From contig NZ_WRPA01000014.1 in assembly GCF_009831655.1 (NCBI RefSeq), forward strand, positions 1 through 64,000: DNA of 64,000 nucleotides. The letters are read 5' to 3'. Origin of the DNA: Shewanella insulae (lineage in GTDB: Bacteria > Pseudomonadota > Gammaproteobacteria > Enterobacterales > Shewanellaceae). Position 1 is the first letter of the stretch; each line of letters begins with the position of its first letter. A model generated the notes under the pieces. It was not told the DNA's origin. It worked only from the letters and a program-made list of their open reading frames with translations, and searched no databases. This document shows, piece after piece, positions 44,050 to 52,783 of this stretch. The position numbers and the translations under genes are program-made.

Positions 44050-45407
44050 CAGCCCTACTCAAACATTGGCTTAAACATGGGCCAGCGAGCCAGCAGCTTA
44101 TCAGCTTCAATCACCACGATATCCTGACGGGTGAGGCCTTTACCGCCCAGGTGGCGGCCATCTTCGAGGCCCTGAGCCAACACGAGGCGAAGCGCTGGTT
44201 GTTAGCCTGCGACAGCAGCGACCTGTTTGCGGTCGGCCTCTGCGCCGGTCTACTGGCGGGGAAACAGCTGATCCTGCCCGCCAACACTCAGGAAGGCACC
44301 CTGAGCGAGCTCACCCATGAGTTCGATGCCGTTCTGGCAGACAGGCCACTGTGTGAAACCAAAGACTATATCGCCCTGCACAAGGACCTAAAGCATCCTG
44401 GGCCCTGGCCCACCAGCCAGGCATTTGGCGAGTTGGTACTCTTTACCTCGGGCTCCAGCGGACAACCCAAGGCGATCACTAAGACGCTGGATCAGCTCGA
44501 TGCCGAGGTGACGGTACTGGAACAGACCTTTGCCAATCACCTGCCCCAATGCAGCGTGATCGCCACCGTCTCCCATCAGCATATCTATGGCCTGTTATTT
44601 AAGGTGCTCTGGCCCCTAGCCGCCAGCCGCCCCTTCTTGAGCGATCTGGTGGAATACCCAGAGACCCTGACCTATTACGCCAACCTGTTTCCCAACCTCT
44701 GCCTGATCAGCAGCCCGGCGCAGCTCTCTCGCCTGCCCGATGCCCTGGAGCATCAGCCGCAGCTGCGCGCGCCCAGCCTGATCTTCAGCTCCGGCGGCCC
44801 GCTGAGCCTTGAAGCCGCCCATGCCATCGCCCACTGCTATGGCAAGCCGCCCATAGAGGTTTTCGGCAGCACGGAAACCGGCGGCATCGCCTATCGCCGC
44901 CAGCAAGACAATCTGCAGAGCTGGCGCGCCTTTGCCACCCACGAGATCAAGCAAGATCCGGACGATGGTGCCCTCTGGCTCAAATCCCCCTACCTGGAAA
45001 GCCAAGACTGGCTCAGGTGTGACGACAAGATACAGCTAATCGCACCCGGCGAGTTTGTACTTCAGGGACGACTGGATCGCATCGTCAAGATAGAGGAGAA
45101 ACGCCTGTCACTGGTACAGATGGAAGCCCTGCTGGAGAGCCACCCCTTGGTAGATCAGGCCGCACTCGTGGTGCTGGAGCAGCCCAGGGTGCAGCTAGGC
45201 GCCGCCATCAGGCTGTCTGCCGAGGGCAATGCCTTGCTGGAGCAGGAAGGTAAACTGGCAGTCAACAACGCTCTCAAGCAGCATCTGCTGAGTCAGTTTG
45301 AGCGTGTCACCCTGCCAAGACGCTGGCGTTATCCCGCCGAGCTGCCGCTCAACACCCAGGGCAAGCGTATCCACAAGGAGCTGTTGGAGTTGTTTACACA
45401 TGATTAA
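44046..45407 (+). CDS. apeH: acyl-ACP synthetase / aryl-AMP ligase
   Basis: A 453-residue adenylating enzyme of the ANL superfamily. FTSGSSGQPKAITKT is the P-loop, EVFGSTETGGIAYR the adenine-binding motif and GRLDRIVKIEEKRLSL the hinge; it is shorter than a normal CoA ligase. In aryl polyene synthesis it activates the aromatic acid and attaches it to an acyl carrier protein. Here the acid is probably cinnamate- or coumarate-like, given the ammonia-lyase downstream. ATGA overlap upstream, 8-base overlap downstream. Confidence 0.85.
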   Translation: MTALLKHWLKHGPASQQLISFNHHDILTGEAFTAQVAAIFEALSQHEAKRWLLACDSSDLFAVGLCAGLLAGKQLILPANTQEGTLSELTHEFDAVLADRPLCETKDYIALHKDLKHPGPWPTSQAFGELVLFTSGSSGQPKAITKTLDQLDAEVTVLEQTFANHLPQCSVIATVSHQHIYGLLFKVLWPLAASRPFLSDLVEYPETLTYYANLFPNLCLISSPAQLSRLPDALEHQPQLRAPSLIFSSGGPLSLEAAHAIAHCYGKPPIEVFGSTETGGIAYRRQQDNLQSWRAFATHEIKQDPDDGALWLKSPYLESQDWLRCDDKIQLIAPGEFVLQGRLDRIVKIEEKRLSLVQMEALLESHPLVDQAALVVLEQPRVQLGAAIRLSAEGNALLEQEGKLAVNNALKQHLLSQFERVTLPRRWRYPAELPLNTQGKRIHKELLELFTHD

Positions 45408-45771
45408 GTCAAACCTGCCCCCCATCTTGGCCAAACGTTGCCTGGAAGATGGCGTCGAATGGCAGCTGCGTATCGATGCCGACCTGCCCTATTTCGAGGG
45501 GCATTTCCCCGAGCAGGCGGTGCTCCCCGGTGTGACCCAACTGGATTGGGCGGTGCAGCTGGGCGCCAGTGAATTCGGCTATGCGCCCAAGGTACAGAGC
45601 CTTGAGGTGCTCAAGTTTCAACAGCTGATCCTGCCTGGCAGCGAGGTACAGCTGAAGATCAGCCTCAATCGCGCCAAACATAAGCTCACCTTCGCCTACT
45701 ATCAGGACGAGCAGCGCTTCGGCTCGGGCCGCATCTGCCTGACGCCAAACGACATCGAGGAGAGAGGCTGA
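45400..45771 (+). CDS. apeI: hotdog-fold dehydratase 1
   Basis: A 123-residue FabZ/FabA-like hotdog protein with YFEGHFPEQAVLPGVTQLDW, which contains the catalytic histidine of the dehydratase family. It removes water from the 3-hydroxyacyl chain to give the trans double bonds of the polyene. ATG 45400 overlaps the ligase gene by 8 bases, and its stop codon overlaps the next start (TGATG). A second dehydratase (55870-56445) lies in the same cluster, and the two are probably a heterodimer. Confidence 0.85.
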   Translation: MIKSNLPPILAKRCLEDGVEWQLRIDADLPYFEGHFPEQAVLPGVTQLDWAVQLGASEFGYAPKVQSLEVLKFQQLILPGSEVQLKISLNRAKHKLTFAYYQDEQRFGSGRICLTPNDIEERG

Positions 45772-47489
45772 TGCAGCTGGCATTAGTCATCCCCAACTAC
45801 AACCATCGCCAGGCGATCAAGGTTACCCTTGCACGCCTGGAGCCCTTGGGACTCACCTGTTATCTGGTCAACGATGGCAGTGACGACGAGACCCGCCACC
45901 TGCTGTGCCAACTGGCGGCGCAGCACGACTGGGTACGCCTGCTGCACCATCCCTTCAACCGTGGCAAGGGCGCGGCGGTAATGACGGGCCTCAGGGCCGC
46001 CTATGCCGACGGCTTTAGCCATGCGCTGCAGGTGGACGCCGACGGTCAGCACGACCTCGACGATATTCCAAGGATGATAGAGACGGCCCGGGCTAAGCCA
46101 GAGGCGCTGATCTCAGGTCTGCCGCAATACGATGAGTCTGTACCCAAGGGTCGCCTCTATGGCCGTTACCTCACCCACTTCTGGGTCTGGGTCGAGACCC
46201 TAAGCCTGGATATTCAAGACTCCATGTGCGGCTTTCGCGTCTATCCTCTGGCCGCCACCGAGCAGCTATTTCTTACCGAGGCGCTGGGCGAGCGCATGGA
46301 CTTCGATATCGAGGTGCTGGTCAAGCTCTACTGGCAGGGTGTCGAGGTGAAACACCTGCCGACCAGGGTGATCTACCCCGAAGATGGCACCAGCCACTTC
46401 CAGGGCTTCAGAGACAATGTGCGCATCTCTGCCATGCACAGCAAGCTCTTCTTCGGCATGCTCAGACGCATGCCCCAACTGCTGCGCCATAAGCGCAGCC
46501 GCCCCAAGGCAGTGAAACACTGGTCTCGCATGGGCGAGCGCGGCAGCTACTGGGGCATCAAGCTGTTGGCCACCAGCTACAAACTGGGCGGTCACTGGCT
46601 ATGCCGCGCCATCATGTATCCGGTGATCTGCTACTTCTTCGCCACGGGCCGCACGGCGCGGCGCGCCAGCCAGACGTTCCTGCGTCAGGTGCAGCGACTC
46701 GAGCCCAAACATCCCGATCTCCAGGGCGAGATAAACTGGCGTCATAGCCTGAAGCACTTCATCGCCTTCGGCAATGCGGCGCTGGATCGCATCGACGCCT
46801 GGTGCGATCGCATCAAACTCAGCCAGGTCGACTTTCCCGATCGCGAGGTGCTCGCCAAGCCCCTGGCCCAGGGGCAAGGAGCCGTGCTGCTGGTCTCCCA
46901 CCTGGGTAACCTGGAGCTTTGCCGTGCCATCTCGATTCACCAGCGCAAGGTGAAGGTCAACGTCATGGTGCTGACCCAGAATGCAGAAAACTTCAACCGA
47001 GTACTCAAACAGCTCAATCCAGACAGCGCCCTGAACCTGATCCAGGTGACCGAACTGGGCCCCAGCACCTCCATGCTGTTGCAGCAGAAGATAGAGCAAG
47101 GAGAACTCGTGGTGATCGCCGGCGATCGTACCTCCACCAGCAGTGAAGGCCGGGTGCTCTACGCCCCCTTCATGGGCAAGGAAGCGCCCTTCCCTCAAGG
47201 CCCGTTTATTCTCGCCAGCCTGCTGGATTGCCCCGTGTACCTGATGTTCTGCCTCAGAGAAAACGGCCGCTACCGGGTGCACGTCGAGCACTTTGCCGAC
47301 ACACTCAAGGGGCCACGTGCCGGCCGTATGGAACGGCTACAAGCGGCGGTGAATCGTTACGCCGAGCGTCTGGAACACTACGCCCGCCGCTCACCGCTGC
47401 AATGGTTTAACTTTTTCGATTTTTGGCGCAAGGACGATGAACTCCTGCGCGAGGCCAAGCCTCAAACGCCTAACAGGACAGAGAAATAG
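45771..47489 (+). CDS. fused GT2 glycosyltransferase / LpxL-like acyltransferase
   Basis: A 572-residue fusion. The N-terminal GT2 half (about 1-240) has VIPNYNHRQAIK, LVNDGSDDE and QVDADGQHDLDD, resembling dolichol-phosphate sugar transferases. The C-terminal half (about 250-560) resembles the lauroyl/myristoyl lipid A acyltransferases, with HLGNLE as the HX4(D/E) motif and AGDRTSTS. Such fusions are standard in aryl polyene clusters and probably attach a sugar or lipid and then the polyene. Anchored at the inner membrane by a segment near 275-295. Starts on the dehydratase stop codon. Confidence 0.85.
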   Translation: MQLALVIPNYNHRQAIKVTLARLEPLGLTCYLVNDGSDDETRHLLCQLAAQHDWVRLLHHPFNRGKGAAVMTGLRAAYADGFSHALQVDADGQHDLDDIPRMIETARAKPEALISGLPQYDESVPKGRLYGRYLTHFWVWVETLSLDIQDSMCGFRVYPLAATEQLFLTEALGERMDFDIEVLVKLYWQGVEVKHLPTRVIYPEDGTSHFQGFRDNVRISAMHSKLFFGMLRRMPQLLRHKRSRPKAVKHWSRMGERGSYWGIKLLATSYKLGGHWLCRAIMYPVICYFFATGRTARRASQTFLRQVQRLEPKHPDLQGEINWRHSLKHFIAFGNAALDRIDAWCDRIKLSQVDFPDREVLAKPLAQGQGAVLLVSHLGNLELCRAISIHQRKVKVNVMVLTQNAENFNRVLKQLNPDSALNLIQVTELGPSTSMLLQQKIEQGELVVIAGDRTSTSSEGRVLYAPFMGKEAPFPQGPFILASLLDCPVYLMFCLRENGRYRVHVEHFADTLKGPRAGRMERLQAAVNRYAERLEHYARRSPLQWFNFFDFWRKDDELLREAKPQTPNRTEK

Positions 47490-49052
47490 ATGACACAGAC
47501 GACTCAATCCCCCGCCTCCGCCCCCCTGGTCGAATTTGGCCAGCGTAACCTCAATCTCGAGGAGGTCGTTGCCATCGCCAAGGGCGCTAAGGCCCAGCTC
47601 AAGGAGAGTGCCGACTATCAGGAATATATCCAGAAAGGCGCCCGCTTTATCGACAGCCTGCTGGCCGAAGAGGGCGTGGTCTATGGTGTCACCACGGGCT
47701 ATGGCGATTCCTGCACAGTCACGGTTGGCCTGGATCTGGTCCACGAGCTGCCGCTACACCTGTCGCGTTTCCACGGCTGCGGCATGGGAAATATTCTCTC
47801 CGTAATGCAGGCCAGGGCCGTGATGGCATGCCGTCTAAGCTCGCTGGCCGTGGGCAAATCTGGCGTCAGTTACGAATTGCTGAAACGCATCGAGACCCTG
47901 CTGAATCTGGGCATCACCCCGGTTATCCCCGAAGAGGGCTCTGTGGGCGCCAGCGGCGATCTCACTCCCCTCTCCTATCTGGCCGCCGTGTTAGTGGGCG
48001 AGCGCGAGGTGATCTACCAAGGCGAGCGCCGCGATACGGCCGATGTGTACCGCGAACTGGACATTACGCCGCTGACCCTCCGTCCCAAGGAGGGCCTTGC
48101 CCTGATGAACGGCACCGCCGTGATGACGGCGCTGGCCTGTCTTGCCTACGACAGGGCCCAATACCTGAACCGTCTGGCCAGCCGTATCACAGCCATGGCC
48201 TCGCTGACCCTAAAAGGTAACTCCAACCACTTCGACGATATTCTGTTTGCGGCCAAGCCACATCCGGGGCAGAACCAGATCGCCGCCTGGATTCGCGAAG
48301 ATCTCAACCACCATGAGCATCCACGCAACTCGGATCGCCTGCAGGACAGATACTCGATCCGCTGCGCGCCGCACATCATAGGCGTGCTGCAAGATGCCCT
48401 GCCCTTCATGCGTCAGTTCATCGAGACCGAACTCAACAGCGCCAACGACAACCCTATCGTCGACGGCGAGGGCGAGCACGTGCTCCATGGTGGTCATTTC
48501 TATGGCGGTCATATCGGCTTCGTGATGGACTCGATGAAGAACGCCATCGCCAATATTGCCGACCTAATCGACCGCCAGATGGCCCTAGTGATGGACACTA
48601 AATTTAACAATGGCCTGCCCGCCAACCTCTCTGGTGCCCAAGGCCGCCGTAAGGCGATCAACCATGGCTTCAAGGCGGTGCAGATAGGCGTATCGGCCTG
48701 GACCGCCGAGGCGCTGAAGAACACCATGCCTGCCAGCGTGTTCTCACGCTCCACCGAGTGTCACAACCAGGACAAGGTGAGCATGGGCACTATCGCCGCC
48801 CGCGACTGTATGCGTGTGTTACAACTCACCGAACAGGTGGCTGCCGCGGCGCTGCTGGCCATGACCCAAGGCATTCACCTGCGTATCGCCCAGGGCGAAC
48901 TCTGCCATGCCTCGCTCACAAGCTCTGTGGCCAAGACCCTAGATCAGGTCAGCGCCGAGTTCGAACTACTCACCGAAGACAGACCCCTGGAGACCGTGCT
49001 CAGACAGACGGTAGACAAGATCCAGCAGGGGCTGTGGGAAGTGTGTCACTAG
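47490..49052 (+). CDS. aromatic amino acid (histidine-type) ammonia-lyase
   Basis: A 520-residue MIO-dependent ammonia-lyase. The Ala154-Ser155-Gly156 triad in EEGSVGASGDLTP makes the MIO electrophile and Y65 (VVYGVTTGYG) is the catalytic tyrosine. It releases ammonia from an aromatic amino acid to give a cinnamate-type acid, here most likely the aryl starter. The two residues that set substrate preference are F94-H95 (SRFHGCGMG), a combination different from HAL (S-H), TAL (H-L) and PAL (F-L) as I know them. Follows the GT/AT gene with no gap. Confidence 0.9.
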   Translation: MTQTTQSPASAPLVEFGQRNLNLEEVVAIAKGAKAQLKESADYQEYIQKGARFIDSLLAEEGVVYGVTTGYGDSCTVTVGLDLVHELPLHLSRFHGCGMGNILSVMQARAVMACRLSSLAVGKSGVSYELLKRIETLLNLGITPVIPEEGSVGASGDLTPLSYLAAVLVGEREVIYQGERRDTADVYRELDITPLTLRPKEGLALMNGTAVMTALACLAYDRAQYLNRLASRITAMASLTLKGNSNHFDDILFAAKPHPGQNQIAAWIREDLNHHEHPRNSDRLQDRYSIRCAPHIIGVLQDALPFMRQFIETELNSANDNPIVDGEGEHVLHGGHFYGGHIGFVMDSMKNAIANIADLIDRQMALVMDTKFNNGLPANLSGAQGRRKAINHGFKAVQIGVSAWTAEALKNTMPASVFSRSTECHNQDKVSMGTIAARDCMRVLQLTEQVAAAALLAMTQGIHLRIAQGELCHASLTSSVAKTLDQVSAEFELLTEDRPLETVLRQTVDKIQQGLWEVCH

Positions 49053-49062
49053 GAGGCGCGAG

Positions 49063-49500
49063 ATGAAGGCATTGCTCACCACAGAGATGGAGATGGTCAT
49101 CCCCTTCCATGACGTCGACTCCATGGGGATCACCTGGCATGGTAACTACCTGAGGTATTTCGAGATCGCCCGCTGTCAGTTGCTGGACGAGATTGACTAT
49201 GGCTATCGCAAGATGCAGGCCTCAGGCTATGCCTGGCCCATTATCGATCTGCAGATCAAGTATGTGCAGGCCAGCACCTTCGAACAGAGGGTCAAAGTAA
49301 TTGCCAGCCTAGTGGAGTGGGAGAACCGTCTCAAGATCACCTATCAGGTGCGCGACGCCGAGACCAACCAGCGACTGACTAAGGGGTATACGGTACAGGC
49401 AGCGGTCGAGATGGAGAGCAAGGAGCTCTGCCTAGTCACCCCGGACTGTTTCAGAGACAAGATAGCCCACCTGCTGCCAGACGTGGAGTTAAAGGCATGA
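49063..49500 (+). CDS. hotdog thioesterase (4HBT family)
   Basis: A 145-residue thioesterase of the 4-hydroxybenzoyl-CoA/YbgC type with VIPFHDVDSMGITWHGNYLR, where the aspartate and the HGNY segment mark the active site. It would cut the finished polyene or an off-path intermediate from its carrier protein. AGGAGG is placed just before the ATG; the stop overlaps the LolA-like gene by 4 bases. Confidence 0.88.
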   Translation: MKALLTTEMEMVIPFHDVDSMGITWHGNYLRYFEIARCQLLDEIDYGYRKMQASGYAWPIIDLQIKYVQASTFEQRVKVIASLVEWENRLKITYQVRDAETNQRLTKGYTVQAAVEMESKELCLVTPDCFRDKIAHLLPDVELKA

Positions 49501-50240
49501 TGACCCATAGGCTCATCCACGCTGCTAAGGCAGCTCTCTGCCGGCTGATGTTTTGCCTGAGTTTAGTTAGCTTACTTAGTCTCGTTAGCTTGGTAACTCA
49601 TGCAGAACAATCAACCGACTATGAGGCACTTTTTAACGCACCAGCGGATAATGCAGGCCTATCCAAGCTGGTGACCCGCCTGGGCGGCGGTGAGTCGGCA
49701 AGGGGCGAGTTTACCCAATCCCGCTACCTAAAGGTGCTGAAGAAGCCGCTGGTGAGCCGGGGCGAGTTCCTGTTTCAGGACAAGCTGGGGATCGCCTGGC
49801 TACAGACAGCGCCCTTCCCATCTGGCCTGGTGCTGACGCAAAACACCCTGGTACAGATAGATGCCGACGGCAACCGTCAGGTGAGCCACGCAGATGACAA
49901 TCCTCAAGCCGGGGCCATGGCACAGATGATGCCTAACCTGATGAGCGCGCTGCTAAGCGGCGATCTCGCCCCACTGCAGGCGCAGTTTACCCTACACCTG
50001 TTACAGCAAGCAGATTGCTGGCAGTTAGGCCTGGAGCCGATAGATCCCCTCGTCAAGCAGGCAATGCCACGCATAGTGCTACAGGGAAGCGAGGGGCTCG
50101 AGTCTCTCAGCCTGCTGGACAACCGCGGCGATCTCAGCATCATCGAGTTTAACGCCCTAGCACAGCGACCGCTGACCGCAGATGAGTTAGCCTACTTCAG
50201 GCTCGACTCAGACCCTCGCCCCGCGACAGAGGCGAGATGA
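49497..50240 (+). CDS. LolA-like periplasmic carrier protein
   Basis: A 247-residue protein with a signal peptide (hydrophobic LCRLMFCLSLVSLLSLVSLV, then THAEQ) and the LolA-like fold: GEFTQSRYLKVLKKPLVSRG followed by FQDKLGIAWLQTAPFPSGLVL. LolA carries lipoproteins through the periplasm; cluster-borne relatives are thought to carry the lipidated polyene from the RND exporter to the outer membrane. ATGA overlaps on both sides. Confidence 0.8.
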   Translation: MMTHRLIHAAKAALCRLMFCLSLVSLLSLVSLVTHAEQSTDYEALFNAPADNAGLSKLVTRLGGGESARGEFTQSRYLKVLKKPLVSRGEFLFQDKLGIAWLQTAPFPSGLVLTQNTLVQIDADGNRQVSHADDNPQAGAMAQMMPNLMSALLSGDLAPLQAQFTLHLLQQADCWQLGLEPIDPLVKQAMPRIVLQGSEGLESLSLLDNRGDLSIIEFNALAQRPLTADELAYFRLDSDPRPATEAR

Positions 50241-52783
50241 TCCTCAGACTCAGCGACCGCCTGGGTCGCCTCTCAGCCAATATCCGCCTGACTTTCTGGC
50301 TGGTGCTGCTGGCCGCCATGGCGCTGTTGGCAGCCCAGGCAATGAGCCGCGGCGCAGGGGTACAGAGTGACATCCTGGCCATGCTCCCCAAGATACAGGA
50401 AGATCCCCTGACTCAGAGGGCGATAGACAGGGTCGAGCAACAGCTGGCCAATCGCATCTACCTGGGGGTCGTCAGCCCAGATCAGGCCACCGCAATCAAA
50501 GGCGCCAAGCAACTGCTGAGTGCACTCCATAGCGCACCCGAGGCCTTTAGCCAGGTGCAGAGCGCCGATATGCAAGGGGCACAGGCCCTCAACCGCTTCT
50601 ATTTTCCCTATCGCTTTCACCTGCTCACCGCGCAGCAGAAAAGCCTACTCGCCAGTGGACAATTAGCTGAGTTGGAGGCTAATACGCTTGCCCAGCTCTA
50701 CAATGCCTTCGGCTACGCCAACAGCCAACTGCTGAGCCAAGATCCGCTACTGCTCTACCCCGAGCTACTGAAACAGCTCTCGCCACAACGCCGCCTCAAG
50801 GTGGTCGACGGCATTCTGGTGGGCCAGGAATTAGCCCTGAAAGCTACCGATCGAACCTCCTCAAACAAAGACACACAAGGAAGCAGCGTCGCCATCGTCA
50901 TGGCTCAGGGAGTCGGCAGCGCCTTCAACCCTAAGGCGCAGGAGCTACAGTTAAGCAGACTAGAAGGCGCGATAAGCCAGATGCAGAAAAGTCTTGGGTC
51001 TGAGCAGAAAGTGAGCGTGCTAAAAGGTGGCGCCCTGTTTCACGCTTCGGCGGCAACAACACAGGCGAAGAGAGAGGTCTCCAGCCTGGGGCTTGCCTCG
51101 CTGATCGGCGTCATCCTGCTGGTATGGCTGGCGTTTCGCTCTATCATGCCTCTGACCATAGCCGCGTTGACCATAGCTACCAGCCTAGTGTTTGCCCTGA
51201 GTGCGACCCTGTGGATCTTCACCCAGGTTCACCTGCTCACCCTGGTATTTGGTACCAGCCTGATAGGGATCGCCATAGACTACAGCTTTCACTTCTATTG
51301 CGAGCGGCTGCAAAGCCAAAAAGCAGATTCAGGGGCAACTGAACACGACGGACTGAAGGAAACGACTGCAACCACTCCTACCACAGGGATAACCGCGACC
51401 GACGCTGTAGCCCGCGTGTTTCCAGCCGCCAGCCTGGCACTGCTCACCACAGTCATCGCCTACCTCGCCATTGGCCTGACACCGTTTCCCGGCATGCAGC
51501 AGGTCGCAGTATTTTGCGCCGCCGGTCTATTGGGCGCTTACCTGACACTGATCTTCGCCTATCCAAAGCTGGCAAGCAGCGCCATGAGACCCGGCGACCG
51601 CGCGCTCGGCCTGGCGGCGCGTTATCTCAGTGCCATGCAGGCCATTGCGCGGCCCATCAATGGGGTCAAGGGCATAATCCTCACCCTCGGCCTGCTGCTG
51701 GCTGCTATATTTGGCCTGAATAGACTCGGGGTGAACGATGATATTCGTGCCCTGCAGCAGAGTCCTCTTAGCGTCACCCAGGGCGAGCAGCGACTGCGCC
51801 AGGTGATGAGCGGCGGCACAGATAACCAGTTTATCCTAGTGCGGGCAGAGAGCGCAGAGAAGCTGCTGACACGGCTCGAGGCGTTGTCGCCCACACTCGC
51901 CTCATTGCAACATCAGGACGTGCTAGGCAACTCAGTTAATCTGGCCCGCTACCTGCCTAGTCAGGCAAGCCAGCAAGAGGCCTATCGCCTGCAGGGGGAG
52001 ATCTATCACAAGCTGCCCCAGGTGTTAGCGCGCCTGGGACTGGACGAAGACTTAGCTCCAGTCCTGATGGCAAGCTTCGAGGCCAGCGCCAATGAGGCCA
52101 TCACCCCAGACAATTTCTTCGCCTCCCGGGCCGGTGAACTGTTCGCTCCTCTATGGCTGGCCCCCGATGTGGCTGATACTCAAGGTCAAATTCAAGAAAA
52201 GACGAGCAATGAAACCTCTGACAGTGACGACGCCACATACGGCGCAATTGTCCTGCTGGGCGGCATCACAGATCTTCACGCCTTAACCCAGGCGGTCGCC
52301 CCATTAACTGGCGTGACCTTGGTCGATAAGGTACAGGATATCTCGGATGTGATGGCCAAGTATCGCAGCCTGACCCTGAGCCTGCTAGGCCTGGCACTTG
52401 TCGTCGCAGGGCTCATCTTCTCGCTGCGATTCGGCCTCAAGATGGCCCTATGGATCACGGCAGTGCCCGCCCTGGCGGCACTACTCACCCTGGCGGGGCT
52501 TGGCCTAGCCGGTTCACCGCTGACCCTGTTCCATGCCCTGGCGCTGATATTGGTCTTTGGTATAGGCGTCGACTACAGCCTTTTTTTCGCCGAGAGCCAT
52601 AGAGGCGAAGGCGTGATGATGGCGGTATTCATGTCTGCCTGTTCGACCCTGATGGCCTTCGGCCTGCTGGCCTTCAGCCAGACACCGGCCATCCACTATT
52701 TCGGCCTGACATTACTCCTGGGGATAGGCCTTACTTTCGTGCTCTCCCCCTTTATTCACACATTAACAAGGATTGATAAGTGA
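50237..52783 (+). CDS. MMPL/RND-family exporter
   Basis: An 848-residue inner-membrane transporter of the MMPL type with about twelve helices in two halves and two large periplasmic loops. The second halves carry FGTSLIGIAIDYSFHFYCE and VFGIGVDYSLFFAESH, the paired D-Y proton-relay motifs typical of the family. It would flip or export the aryl polyene lipid. Overlap with the LolA-like gene (ATGA) indicates joint action with it. The linker at about 350-385 is Thr/Ala-rich. Confidence 0.85.
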   Translation: MILRLSDRLGRLSANIRLTFWLVLLAAMALLAAQAMSRGAGVQSDILAMLPKIQEDPLTQRAIDRVEQQLANRIYLGVVSPDQATAIKGAKQLLSALHSAPEAFSQVQSADMQGAQALNRFYFPYRFHLLTAQQKSLLASGQLAELEANTLAQLYNAFGYANSQLLSQDPLLLYPELLKQLSPQRRLKVVDGILVGQELALKATDRTSSNKDTQGSSVAIVMAQGVGSAFNPKAQELQLSRLEGAISQMQKSLGSEQKVSVLKGGALFHASAATTQAKREVSSLGLASLIGVILLVWLAFRSIMPLTIAALTIATSLVFALSATLWIFTQVHLLTLVFGTSLIGIAIDYSFHFYCERLQSQKADSGATEHDGLKETTATTPTTGITATDAVARVFPAASLALLTTVIAYLAIGLTPFPGMQQVAVFCAAGLLGAYLTLIFAYPKLASSAMRPGDRALGLAARYLSAMQAIARPINGVKGIILTLGLLLAAIFGLNRLGVNDDIRALQQSPLSVTQGEQRLRQVMSGGTDNQFILVRAESAEKLLTRLEALSPTLASLQHQDVLGNSVNLARYLPSQASQQEAYRLQGEIYHKLPQVLARLGLDEDLAPVLMASFEASANEAITPDNFFASRAGELFAPLWLAPDVADTQGQIQEKTSNETSDSDDATYGAIVLLGGITDLHALTQAVAPLTGVTLVDKVQDISDVMAKYRSLTLSLLGLALVVAGLIFSLRFGLKMALWITAVPALAALLTLAGLGLAGSPLTLFHALALILVFGIGVDYSLFFAESHRGEGVMMAVFMSACSTLMAFGLLAFSQTPAIHYFGLTLLLGIGLTFVLSPFIHTLTRIDK

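Noticed and set aside
46599..47291. 230-residue minus-strand open frame
   Set aside because: Antisense to the fused glycosyltransferase/acyltransferase gene, which has clear motifs.
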